Source: Amaurobius ferox (taxonomy: Eukaryota > Arthropoda > Arachnida > Araneae > Amaurobiidae). From it: 64,000 nt of DNA. The translations under genes and the position numbers were made by a program. The stretch lies in contig OX578150.1 in assembly GCA_951213105.1 (NCBI GenBank), positions 24,680,022-24,744,021 of the forward strand. The letters run 5' to 3'. Of this stretch, positions 46,967 to 57,799 are shown in pieces. The notes under the pieces were generated by a model, which made no database searches, was not told where the DNA came from, and saw only the letters and a program-made list of their open reading frames with translations. Position 1 is the stretch's first letter, and each line of letters starts with the position of its first letter.

Positions 46967-47157
46967 AAAAATCGCGCGCCGCCAGATGAAGCGCGGCATT
47001 CATTTGAGCGCTGCCTCACAGAAAAACAAATTAAAATCGGCCCCGGAGCGAACGTGAAATCTCCGTGAAAAATCGCGCGCCGCCAGATGAAGCACGGCAT
47101 TCATTTGAGCGCCGCCTCCCAGAAAAACAAATTAAAATCGGCCCCGGAGCGAACGTG
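46967..47157. repeat. Two 101-bp tandem units at the right piggyBac end
   Basis: ATCGCGCGCCGCCAGATGAA begins at 46971 and again at 47072, and both units end in GGAGCGAACGTG, the TIR. The inner unit therefore carries an internal copy of the TIR that is followed by AAATCTCCG instead of TTAA. An end duplication of this kind could offer a second cleavage site, but without adjacent TTAA it should not be cut. Confidence 0.9.
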
Positions 47158-47189
47158 TTAATATCTGACGAGTAACTCATGAAAACAAT

Positions 47190-47830
47190 GGTATTCATTT
47201 ATTTACAAAGTGTGCACTGACTCACAATGAGTGTATTTAAATTACTTCTCTAAATCATTGGTTTATATATCTTTTTCCATAAGATTTACTGGCAAAAATT
47301 AGTTTGCCATGAATAATAAATAATGTATTGGACTAATTAAATTGTATTTGCACATATTGTGTTTTTTATACGTTCAAATGTATAATGTACACAATATTGA
47401 AGAGAACGTGCATAGAAAAAAAAAATTCCCACACTTTATTTTGCACAAATTCCTTTTGAGAATAAAGTTTAAATATTCTTGTCGAGATAATATCTATATT
47501 TAATTGTTATTATCTGATGAATAGTATTCATTTATTTAGAAATGAATACTATTCATTGACATGATAGCATTGAATATATTTAAATACTTCTCAAATCATT
47601 GATTTATATATATATATTTCTTAGTTTACTGGCAAAAATTTGTTTGCCATATATAATAAATAATGTATTTATTGGACTAGGTAAATTTTATTTGTACATA
47701 TTGTGCTTTCTATAAGTTCATATGGTATAGTGCACACAATATTGAAGAGAACTTTTATAGAAAAAAAATTCCAATTTATTTTCCAAAAATTCCTTGAGAA
47801 TAGTTTTAGGAAAACAAATGATAAAAGAAA
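47190..47830. repeat. Diverged ~340-bp tandem duplication
   Basis: Landmarks repeat in order: AATCATTGGTTTATATAT / AATCATTGATTTATATAT, TTTACTGGCAAAAATT, AATAATAAATAATGTAT / TATAATAAATAATGTAT, and CACAATATTGAAGAGAAC at about 47390 and 47737. Divergence is moderate. It lies between the piggyBac element and the 3' end of the DUF4806 gene, so it could be worn end sequence of another transposon. Confidence 0.75.
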
Positions 47831-47951
47831 AAAACAATTGTTATAACTTTTTGGAATATTTTTCTTCTATAAAATGTATAGTTTTTGAGTAATATGAAAC
47901 TAAAAGTAGAAATGCTCTGAATAGAATAAGAACGCAAAAATTAGAAACATG

Positions 47952-50900
47952 TTATTTATTCAGTTTTTTTTCAGTGTAAATTCGCCGTTCTTTGGCATGG
48001 CGCAACCAATTTTTTATAACTGTTTCTGTATCCGCTCTGGTCACCCTCCCTCCATCTACATCCTGTACTGCATCTGTTGAAAGAATAAAATTGAATTAAT
48101 ATCTTTATTTGAATATATTGTATAATAAAAGTATAACACTTTATAACTACATAAAGGAGAAAATACAATACTCTACTTCTTTTTAAGCATCTGTAAGAGG
48201 AAGAAAAAGAAAGCTTTTCCTATCACATGAAATGTATTTTTGTTCAGATAACTGGCATTTTCCCTTAAATTTGTTTTAGTAGCAATTCCATTGATGTCAA
48301 GTGTGCACTGTACACAATGAAACTCATGCATTTTAATTTCAAATTGACAAAAATTAACCATGTTTTCCTTGACAACAGCTTTGACCTATCTATAATTTTG
48401 AAGATCATTATAATCTATTCATTGTTTAATGATAACTCTTTAGCTCAAAATCTTGATTACACGGCATTAAAGAATGGCTTTATGTTATGGAAATAGGGTT
48501 GCACTGAACTTAATACATCAAAAACCAAAACTAGCTGTGATTTTTATTTTGCATGATGCAATTGTCACTAAAAATGCATATGTTTCATTCAACAATATTG
48601 ACGATCTTCAAATTTCCTTTGTCATTCAGCTTGCTTAACATTTGTCTTTTTTAATATCATAAATGGTGTGATTAAAAATATACTGATAAAAAATTATAAC
48701 TTGAGACTTTTTTCTAATTTGTGTTTTAAGTTACATCAAACATTTCAAAAAGCATATAGAAAAACGCCAATAAGTTAAACTTACCTATTGCTAATTTAGA
48801 TATCCTGAGTGCAGAGAACCGCTTTTTTTCCTTGCGGCCTAGCCAGCTGTACTCCTCTGCCATTACATCAGACAGCAAGTATTTCAAGATTCTTCTTGTG
48901 TGGTCGGCATACGTCGAACCACCAAGACCTTTTAATTTGTTTAACTGCAAGAATTAAAATAAAGTCATATTATATATATTTAAAAATAATTTTGCAATGT
49001 CACTTCAGAAAAATAAAGTTATGTGGGAAAACTGCTGATTGTAATGCGTGTACTACTGCTAATCTATTTTAAACAACAATTTATTTTAGCTACAAACTGA
49101 CAAATCAAAAGCAAATGTTAGCATATAAATTTGTCTGTACCCTTCTGTGCATTCATCTGAGTATGGCATGAAGAATGCAGAAGATGAATTGTAAGTTTAA
49201 TTTGCTTTCCGGACAAACGAGACAAGAATATTTTTATAGGGCAACTTTACTGTAGGAGCACTGAGCCAATAATTTAGGGAATTCTTTATTTGTTCAGGTT
49301 ATTTTACCTGCATTATGATTAGAGACCAATAAAATTTAGAGGCCCCACAAGCCCTATGAAAAAGATGGGATCAACGATAATATACCTTATATATGTAAAA
49401 ATGTTGACCATTATTATGGATGTTAATGCGATGGACTTTTTCCATATTCTGACAGAAAAAAAATTTAATAAGGTCTCTTAAAAATAAAAACCAAGAATAG
49501 ATTTTGCAAAACTAATAGAACCCCTGAACATTGATAAAAATACAAAGTAATGAAAAATGAAAAGTAAATGAATAAAAATATATACTAGTTGAGCTCCGCC
49601 AGTAAGAGTCATGGCCTGAGACTCCAAACACACCAATTCCTCCTCAGATTTTACCGGCAATATAAATGTTACCGGTGCCTCTTCAGGGTGTAGTGGTGTA
49701 GATGCTACAACAAAACAGCATTGTTACTTTCACAATTATATCTAAACAAAACTAAAAAATACATTTGATACTATAGGTATATGACCTCTTGCTCATAAAT
49801 TTTAAAATGTATGTGCATTTAAAAAGTGTGATAACTGAGCGAGAAATATATATACCATTGGTTTAAGCTCACTCAAGTAATTAATATGTAAAGATTATAT
49901 GATAAATGTTTCGAAGCATCATTATAATTTCTGCATTTCACTATACTATACTAGAAAAGTACACACATTATGACGGAATTAAAAATTTACAAAGCATTGC
50001 TTGCCATTTAGCATTATTTGGTGGCATTTTTGTCAATATTTAAAAAGGTTGTCAAGTGTGCGATATCCTGCCAAATTTTTCGCCAAGCATTACGGACGGA
50101 CAGAGAAATTAGTTATTCATATTGTCGTTTGTTATGTTATTTCCAGGATATTGAATTTTCATCAATTAGTCCTCATTTTTATTAATATAGTGTCAATTTT
50201 ATCAATTTAGTGACATTTACGTCAATTTAACAGCATTTAAAGACTTGCCAAGTTGGCACTATGCCACTAAAATTTCGCCAAGAATTACAGACAGAGAAAT
50301 AGGTTATTCTTATAATAGATGCTTACATTTTTTCAAAGATATTGAATTTTCATCAATTCATTATTTTCACCAATTTAGCTGCATCTTCACCAATTTGACA
50401 ACATTTAAAATATCGCGCCAAACATTACCCAGAGATGATTGATAAACTGACAGATAAATCAAAATGCTTATATATATACTACATGTGTGTGCAAACAAAA
50501 ACTTTTTTCTAGTCAAATTAATTTACCGGATTAGTAATATAGCATATATTATGCACAATTATCACAAGGACACATGATTGTACAGCTACAATTTAAAAAT
50601 AGAAATCATACAAGCAATGCATCTATCTTATTTTGACAAGTAAAAGCAGTTTACTTTGATTCTTTTGCATAAGAAGCTCCATTTGCTCTTGAAATATATC
50701 GAGCTTTTGTCTAATACTTGCGAGTTCTCGCAGCACAAGCACTTGGAAATCTAAAATTGAAAACAATTGAAATTAACCATACATTACATGTTATCAAGAC
50801 AAAATTGTGACCAGTATTTTAAAAAGATAAACATGTATTTTATATTTGAGTTAAATTATAGTTTAGTGAACAATTTAATCTTATGAAGAAACTAGAAAAT

Positions 50901-53034
50901 GTACCCAACATTGCCCGGAGATAAAGCAGGATAGTGAAATAAAATATCATCCATTATAAAACCACTAAATTTTTGTATATTATCTATGTATATATAATTC
51001 TATGCCAACACAATTACAATATTTTTTTTAAATGATCACTAAACTTATAGCAATTTTTGGAACAGTTTAAAATGCAAATAAAATGCATTTCAGTTGGAAA
51101 GTGTTTTATGATCAATGCTTTATACAATAGACCAGTGTTCTTCAACCTTTGTCATCTCACAGAACCCTTTTTTTGAGATATTTTTTTTATGGAACCCTTC
51201 GTTCAGTAGCACACCCAGATTTGATTTTAGGGGGGATGTGTCATATTACGTATTACATGTTATGAACAAGGTGCGTATCTGCCTTTGTTATAAAAACTTT
51301 ATATAAGATATAAATTTGCATTAACTCAAACAAGAAGATAAATATTTCATATAAAGTATTTGTATTATACATATATATGTCATATGAAATTGAAAACAAA
51401 GAAAAACAAAAACAATGAATTTTAGTATCGACTCGCGGAACCCCTAAAGCGTTTGAGTGGAACCCTAGGGTTCCGCGGAACACAGGTTGAAGAACACTGC
51501 CATAGACCTTTGAGTAGAAGCATCCCAGTTAAGAAATTCGAAAACAAAGTCAAGATTTTTGTCATCACCACAATTTGCTCGGGGAGGCAGAATAAAGGTA
51601 TTAGCCTGTCATCAAATGTGGCGAGAACTAAGATTCCAAGAATGGAGTCTGGGTGATCTGAACAATGAAAAAATCTGAAAATTACTCTGATCAAAATTGA
51701 TGGATAAGATAAATACTTTAGTTCACTATTGATAGGATTAATTTATTTGAAGCAACAGCTACATATAAAAAATTGTTAACAAATTAATTAGTTATTTTAA
51801 CTACACAATTAAAAATGCTTACTTTCATCTTTAACAATTAAGAATGCTTACTTTCTTCTCTAGCTCTCTGAGGCGTTTCAGGCATTTGTCGGCGGGGGGT
51901 GTCGGGCACCACCTGTCTTGAGGTGACAGGTAGAGGTACGCTCTGTGAAGAGCTAGCGCCATCATTCTCAGGAGGTGGGGGTATGTACTGTAAAATAGAA
52001 GGAAGAATATTCTCCTCATCACCATCATCGTCCGAAGGGCAAAATAAGGGCTGCTTACGTGAAACCCTTCGTGTTCCAACGCTACCCACACCTTCTGAGT
52101 CTGTGGTTAAATCGCTTGACATTGCTGCCTTTTTACATTTCTTTCTGGCTTCAGAAAATGTGGCTGAAAAAAATATATGTAACTTATTTTATATCACACA
52201 GTGAAAACAATTCAAATCAACAATATACATATTTAATGCAATGTACAAGAAAAAAGGTTTTATGGATGTTTTAAGAGCTCAGATTATCAAATAGAGAAGT
52301 TCGTAATAGATCTGTATTTCACAAAGCATTAAACTTAACATTGATTACATCCGCATTAGACCTAGTTGATTCAGCAAGTCTACCTCATTCTTCAGACCAA
52401 ACCCTGTTTATGATGTAGAACACCCTTTTAACAGGAGTGGAAGTATCTGGTAAATAAAAAGAAAACCCTCCATAGCTCGGGTGAAATTTAATATTAAAAT
52501 TTTTCGATTCATGAAATTCTTCAAAATCTGAATCTTTATAGTTTAGTGTCACAATTCGAAGACCACTTAACCAAACAATTCATTTGCATTTATAATAGCA
52601 TTTCAAAGTGCTTCATTGATATTTTTCTGCAGATGTTTAAATTGCAATCTGTGATGCTAAACTCTCTTAGCCATAAGAATTGTTCTATACCACTAAAAAC
52701 TTTATTCCAAAAAATAAATTTCAAACTGGAACTTCAGGACGTGCCTTTGCACTAGGACAATTCCAGTCAAAGCAGGACACACATATATATATATACATAC
52801 ATGTTTTACATATTAAAAACAGCTTACTAATTAAAACTTACCAGCATGTCCTAATATTCTAACATCATATATTTGCCACATTTGGCCTGCCGGTTTTTGC
52901 TGTCTGATATATGCAGCCACTTCATAAGATTTTATCCCAACTGGAGGCCATAAGCATTGAGAGCTCGATAACACCCAATTTTTAGGAACTGCTTCAACCT
53001 CTCCAGCTCCCAAGAATTCTACAACTGTGTACAT
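47952..53034 (-). CDS. DUF4806-domain protein, six exons, frame intact
   Basis: Exons (minus): 53034-52842, 52163-51852, 50750-50655, 49704-49586, 48944-48785, 48073-47952. They sum to 1002 nt (333 aa plus TAA); every junction has GT-AG and the phases agree (1,1,1,0,1). Exon 1 gives the N-terminal module (MYTVVEFLGAGEVEAVPKNW, CLWPP). Exon 2 is Ser/Pro/Arg-rich with TFSEARKKCKKA. Exon 3 is a helical stretch (QVLVLRELASIRQKLDIFQE), possibly a coiled coil. Exons 4-6 form the DUF4806 region (LPVKSEEELVCLESQ, LKGLGGSTYADHTRRILKYL, YSWLGRKEKKRFSAL) and end in IKNWLRHAKERR. Function is unknown; the basic and linker-like parts suggest a nuclear role, which is inference. The exon 4 donor (GTATAT) is weak. 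It may be a host gene or an accessory gene of the CACTA-type transposase upstream. Confidence 0.8.
50000..50450. repeat. Diverged repeat inside intron 3 of the DUF4806 gene
   Basis: TTTCGCCAAGCATTACGGAC and TTTCGCCAAGAATTACAGAC, each followed some 50-60 bases later by GATATTGAATTTTCATCAAT, mark two diverged units about 190 bp apart; a third start (CGCCAAACATTACCCAGAG) lies near 50417. Short CAATTTAG-type words recur between them. Non-coding; family unknown. Confidence 0.65.
51125..51507. mobile_element. hAT-type MITE in intron 2 of the DUF4806 gene
   Basis: Perfect 16-bp terminal inverted repeats CAGTGTTCTTCAACCT (51133-51148) and its reverse complement (51484-51499) bound a 367-bp element. 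The 8 bp outside are CAATAGAC and CCATAGAC, an 8-bp target duplication with one difference. The 8-bp duplication and the CAGTG start are typical of hAT elements. It encodes no transposase. Subterminal GGAACCC words occur near both ends. Confidence 0.9.
51815..51852 (-). other. Duplicated splice-donor sequence at exon 2 of the DUF4806 gene
   Basis: On the minus strand GAAAGTAAGCATT occurs at the exon 2 donor (intron starts at 51851) and again 29 bases into the intron. Use of the second donor would add codons that reach a stop after a few residues. The first donor keeps the phase. The second is thus a decoy or an alternative, truncating site. Confidence 0.6.
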
Positions 53035-53229
53035 TCTAAAATTTAATTATATTGAGTTACAAAACAAAACTGGTATAAAAGAAAGAAGTTAATTTACCAG
53101 TGAATTTTAAGCAATATTAAATAAGGAAATCTCAAATGCAATAGAAAATGAACAGTACTGACATTAAATCAATGTAAGCTAATTTTAAGCTGAATATGCT
53201 ATCAAGGTTATTATATCTATAAGGTTACG

Positions 53230-53400
53230 CCACTTGAGCTTCAGCCAATAAGAGCACGTAAAGACGCAATGTCACTCTGAGCGAAATGTAATGAACGACC
53301 CGGTAGATTCCAATGTGCGCTGCAAATACACTCCGTCTGACGTCACAGCAGAGGTTCGTGTGCAAAGGAGTACCACCCCTCTGTATGCTATGACTGCATT
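53230..53400 (-). promoter_or_regulatory. Likely promoter of the DUF4806 gene
   Basis: About 200-360 bp upstream of the start codon lies a patch less AT-rich than its surroundings. It contains TGACGTCA (53338-53345), a full palindromic CRE/ATF site, and ATTGG on the minus strand (CCAAT box, inverted, near 53245-53249). The assignment is from position and motif identity only. Confidence 0.4.
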
Positions 53401-54680
53401 ACTTATAGGGGGAAAAAAAGTAAAATTCACATTCTATCTTTCATTTTATGACTCCCTACCCTAATTATACAGTCAAATCTGTTACAAATAAGCTGGTATA
53501 AAAAGTAATTAATGACACCATTTAGCAAGTTCTAAAATAAGCCTTTATCTGTGTTTTAAATAACTTTGAACTTTTAACCCCTACCAAATTGGCCTGATGA
53601 GAGCAAATCTAAATAACAGTCTACCAGAAAACTACTTAATGATAAGTGCACTTCATTCTAGGACTGTCTAGGACAGAAAATATTCAATCTTGGTGATCTG
53701 TACACAATGATGTGGGAATTGAGGGTTACAATATGTTAATTTTTAGTTATTAAAGTTAATTTCTCAACCGTACCATCAGTTTTCTATTGATGAAATTTAA
53801 TTTTCATACAGGATGGCAGAATATCTCCGACTGAAACTAATTAAAATCTGAAAAATGCATTTATACTAGTCAGTTTGATCACTTGTAATGATATTCTTTT
53901 TAGAAGTAAGTTCTGGTAAATTTAGAAAAATTAAATAATGTAAATAACTGACTTTTCGGCAAACACTACACTCAACATGTTTGGTCTATCTTTTAATTTG
54001 ATATAATTAACGTAGTTCAATCTGGAACAAAAATTATTAAAGTGTTACTACTTTAGATTTGCTCTTGGATGGGGAATGGCTCTAGATAATTTTGAAAATT
54101 ATTCAATAAAGTACAGTTTATATGCTTCTGAAGAGGGCACCAGAAAAAAAGCGTATATCTGTAAAAATATATAATCAAAAATTAAGCAGCACTTATAAGT
54201 TATGACAACACTATTAAATTGTTTGATTTCTTACTATAATTATTTATTTAAAAACAGATATATATTTATTTTTATAAAATGTATAATTATTGAAACTTGC
54301 AACACATTTTAAAATCATAACATGAAAAGTAATTATATTTGCATTCTTGCTGTTATTGATTGACATATTAAATTATAATAAAAGTAATTGTAATATTGCT
54401 TAAATTGTAATGAAAATTAATTAACTGATGAAATACTTTTATTTTATATCTGTTTAATGAAAACTTTCCAATTAACAAGGTGTGGGAAAAGGATAAAGGG
54501 TGTTTTTCGAACTCAATTAATGAAAGAATTCTTAAATTTAGACTTTCTATGGGTTTGGCTGTAATTTTGAATATAAAAAAAAATGAAAGTAAATTGTTGT
54601 GAAATTGAAATATTTTGGTATTAAAAAATATAGGAATATCAAGTGACAAACTAAAATTGACGTATAAATGACAAGTATAT
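53401..54680. other. Non-coding interval between the DUF4806 gene and the SINE
   Basis: AT-rich; no exon, domain or repeat partner recognised. A 93-codon open stretch near 54649-54368 (minus) has no similarity I know and AT-driven composition. Confidence 0.45.
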
Positions 54681-54971
54681 AAACTGTGTTAATGTCTTCT
54701 TCAATCCAGACCGTCCTACCTACTAGAAAGGTACCTGTTTGGACGGCCGGGAAGCGCCACCCAATTTAGACCGGAACCCAGTGAGGGAGGCATCCACAGG
54801 GACCGCACCCTCCTTCCCCTACCACCAACCTCGTGGAAGGACTTACGGACCCACATGTTTAACGTGATCGTACTCCGCATGAACACGGTGGTAGTAATTA
54901 AACCCAGGCCATCCAAGTGCAATTACTGCCCACTAACCACTTAGCTGTCATACCCCAAACTGTGTTAATGT
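54681..54971 (-). mobile_element. tRNA-derived SINE with 15-bp target duplication
   Basis: AAACTGTGTTAATGT occurs exactly at 54681-54695 and 54957-54971, flanking a 261-bp GC-rich insert (54696-54956). On the minus strand the head reads AGCTAAGTGGTTAGTG (A-box region) and CTGGGTTTAATTACTACC (B-box region), so it derives from a tRNA gene. It differs in sequence from the SINE at 13156. It sits just downstream of the CACTA-type transposase pseudogene. Confidence 0.85.
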
Positions 54972-54979
54972 ATAAATTC

Positions 54980-57060
54980 TTATTTTTCTGTGTGAAGAAC
55001 AGGGATAACAATACGGCTTTCTTTTTCATCCTGAAACAAGCAACATTTGCTAAAAATACGACTAATTCTCCAGCACTTTAGTGATGACAATGAATTAACT
55101 TTATAAATTCCTAATATAGAAGACTTACATGGCAATGTATAATAGTCATCTTTATTCCTAAAACAATGACCTATTACTACTAACTCTTTGCCAGAGAAAC
55201 AAATGTTTTTTATTACAACAATAGTACCATCATCTAGAAGACAACAATTATCCGGTGATTTTATACTTAGCATGAAGCCTTTAATGTATATTTTCTTGTA
55301 CTCTGGTCCACAGCAGCCTTCAATCATCTTTCCACCACAATATTCAGTGCCAAGCCTGAAACCATTTTCTTGAACACATCTTTTTTTCATCTGAATACTT
55401 ATTACCTCCTTCAATCGGTTGTTAATCTGCTGTAACGGCTTCTTCGATTTGCGCAATAGTGTCTTTAACTTTTGCAGGAAATTCTCAAATGGGAATGCAC
55501 TGAATTGATCTAGTTCTCCAAATCTTTCCACATCTTCTGATATATGAACTAAGCCATGAACATTCCAGGATACAAATTATCTACCATAAACTTCAATAAA
55601 GGACAAGACAAAACCTTTCATCAGTGATGCTGCATATTTGTTGTGCTCGAAACAGAGGGTCTTGTGACATAAAATATAAGTTGCTGCATGCAAAATCATA
55701 AAATTCAAATAAAGCTTAGGCTTTAAAACATCTTTCAAAACAATAGGTCCAACATATAACACAAACTGTCGAAATTCTGTTGCCTTCCAGCGATCAATAT
55801 ACTTAAGGTTTCTTGGCTTTCTTGCAAAATCTTGAGGGACTGATGATTTAATTTTCTGTAGTCTTTAAGATATTTTGGCCACTCCACTAGAATTTAAACG
55901 ATATGCTAAACTACCCTTCATCCATAAATTAAAAAGCTTCTGCATAACACCCAAACAAATTAAATGCATGTAGTCAAAAGGTAACTGGGTTACCATGTCA
56001 AAATCTTTAATTTCCTCAAAATATGAATATCCTAAGTGATGTTCTTCTTGTACCCGTTGTCTAAAACTCTCATTTGTTCTCAAGCGAGCATCAACCTCTG
56101 TAAAACACATTCTCCCATTTACGTGATCTCCCTCTTGAACACACCTTGGACAAGCAAAATACCCGGTGTGACCTTTCGTATTAGTGATAAAAGCTCTGGC
56201 TGGAGCATCACAAATTATTGCCCTAAATCTGACATTCACCACTTTATTACCAATTAAAATTCCATCCCTTAACAAATCCTTCAACTCATCAACAAAAGGT
56301 TTTACAAAATCTTCAGATGATAGTGGCTTTTGCATTCCCCAAAACATCCCAACAGGAAAAACACAAACATTACCATCTATATTACAAAGTTTTATCAAAA
56401 TTGGCCATAATTGACTACTTGAGCTTCTGGAAATAGGCAACCCATCAATGTTTACAAAAATATCAACATCCCCAGTTTGACCCACATCTTTCACAATATC
56501 AGTTAACTGATTTTTAATACCCAAATTGAGATATTCACCACCACTAACAGAAGAAATTACAACATTCCTGGGAGTTTTTAACAAAGTTCTAGCATCTTTA
56601 GGCATATAATTACAAATATTGTGTTTCTGGTACAGTGAAAGCAGATGAGACAAAGCATTGTGCGGAATGCTGAAACTAACAGCCCAATCACGAAAATCAT
56701 CAATAAAAGTAGTGTTTGTACTACCTGTAATACCCTCATTATCTATGTCTGACTCCGAAAAATTACTAGATGCATTAGATACTGACTCAAAATAATTAAA
56801 GGAAGAATTAGGCTGCACATCTAATGTTTCAAAAGAAACATTTAGAGGTATTGAAGCCTGAAAATTTGTATTGGTGATGGAATGAGAACTCTCATTTTGT
56901 GACGTCGAAGCCTGAAAATCTACATTTGTAAAATTAGAAGTCTCATTTTGTGACGTCGAAGTCTGAAAATTTATATTTGTAAAATTAGAATTGCAATTCT
57001 TATTTATTTCCAGCTCATAAGCCCTAACAATTTCATTTAATTTTCTGGTCGTTTTGAAAC
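54980..57060 (-). pseudogene. CACTA/EnSpm-like (tnp2-type) transposase with in-frame stops
   Basis: One minus-strand frame carries the family features in order: FRDWAVSFSIPHNALSHLL near residue 40, LPKDART-like MPKDARTLLKTPR, DIFVNIDGLPISRSSSSQLW (catalytic-region Asp), KPLSSEDFVKPFVDEL, ICDAPARAFI, CPRCVQEGDHVNGR (zinc-like), and DYMHLICLGVMQKLF. The same frame goes on past TAA at 55867-55865 (RKPRNLKYIDRWKATEFRQF) and past TAA at 55579-55577 (WNVHGLVHI, FSAFPFENFL) to 54980. Upstream of the first ATG (56818) the frame is open to about 57055 with a repeated NFTN-FQ-TSTSQNE motif. The two TAA codons inactivate it. No TIR pair was found. Confidence 0.8.
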
Positions 57061-57554
57061 TTTACTTGTGTATTTTGGCTTATTGTTATTTCATGAAATG
57101 GAGATGCCTGAAAAAAAAATACTAAAAGGATTAAAATCAAATATATATATATAAACACACACACACACACACAGAAAGTAATTTCAAGAAATTTTAGAAC
57201 GCATTGCCACATGAAAATAATCATATGATATTTAACCCAAAACTAGTTAGTAATAAAATGAGTTCGTAGTAAAAATAAAGGGCGTGTCTAAGCACCGTAT
57301 TGATAATGAGATGATAATGAGGTAGAGACATCACTTCCGTTTTCCCGTACATACGTTCGCCAAATAGAATATAGCTCATCGCCAAACGCAAAGAGTGCCA
57401 AATTATTGTGTACTCTTGCCAAAGAATATACACGCTGTCACTCTTTTGTCTGCTTTTGGCTTTTCTCTTTGTCACAGTTTTTGTATTTTGTGTATTCTTT
57501 TTCGTTTGAAAATTTGTTCATTTTTTTTCTTTTTTGTTTATTATTAAATTAAAG
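57061..57554. promoter_or_regulatory. Head-to-head interval between the transposase and the ZSWIM-like gene
   Basis: About 500 bp separate the 5' end of the minus-strand transposase frame from the ATG of the plus-strand gene, so the region may act as a shared promoter. It contains an (AC)n run near 57154-57174 and an ETS-like CTTCCG at 57333. No TATA box or start site can be fixed. Confidence 0.3.
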
Positions 57555-57799
57555 ATGACCAGTTTTCATGTTGGAGACAAATTTGTCTCTTTTAATGAAT
57601 TTGAAGAGCGCTTAGACAAATATTGCAACGAAAATTTTGTCCATTTTTGGAAGAGAGATGCCAGACTTTTGAAAACAATGGCATCTAAATATGAAAATGT
57701 TTCATGCGCCAATGAAGCCTTGAAGTATTATTCACTGAAGATGATGTGTACTTCGGGAGGAAATTTCCAATGTAGGGCAACTGGAGAAAGATTGTCAAA

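Larger units (their letters stand above)
44672..47161 (-). mobile_element. Complete piggyBac-type transposon with TTAA target duplication
   Basis: TTAA at 44672-44675 and 47158-47161 flanks the element, the hallmark target duplication of piggyBac. The ends CACGTTCACGCC (left) and CACGTTCGCTCC (right, reverse-complemented) form short TIRs. One transposase reads on the minus strand. Both subterminal regions are tandemly repeated (six 43-bp units left, two 101-bp units right). The transposase has two nonsense codons and one frameshift, so this copy is dead but structurally complete and probably fairly young. Confidence 0.9.

Noticed and set aside
55577..55867. Stops in the CACTA-type transposase as recoded selenocysteine
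   Set aside because: Both codons are TAA, not TGA.
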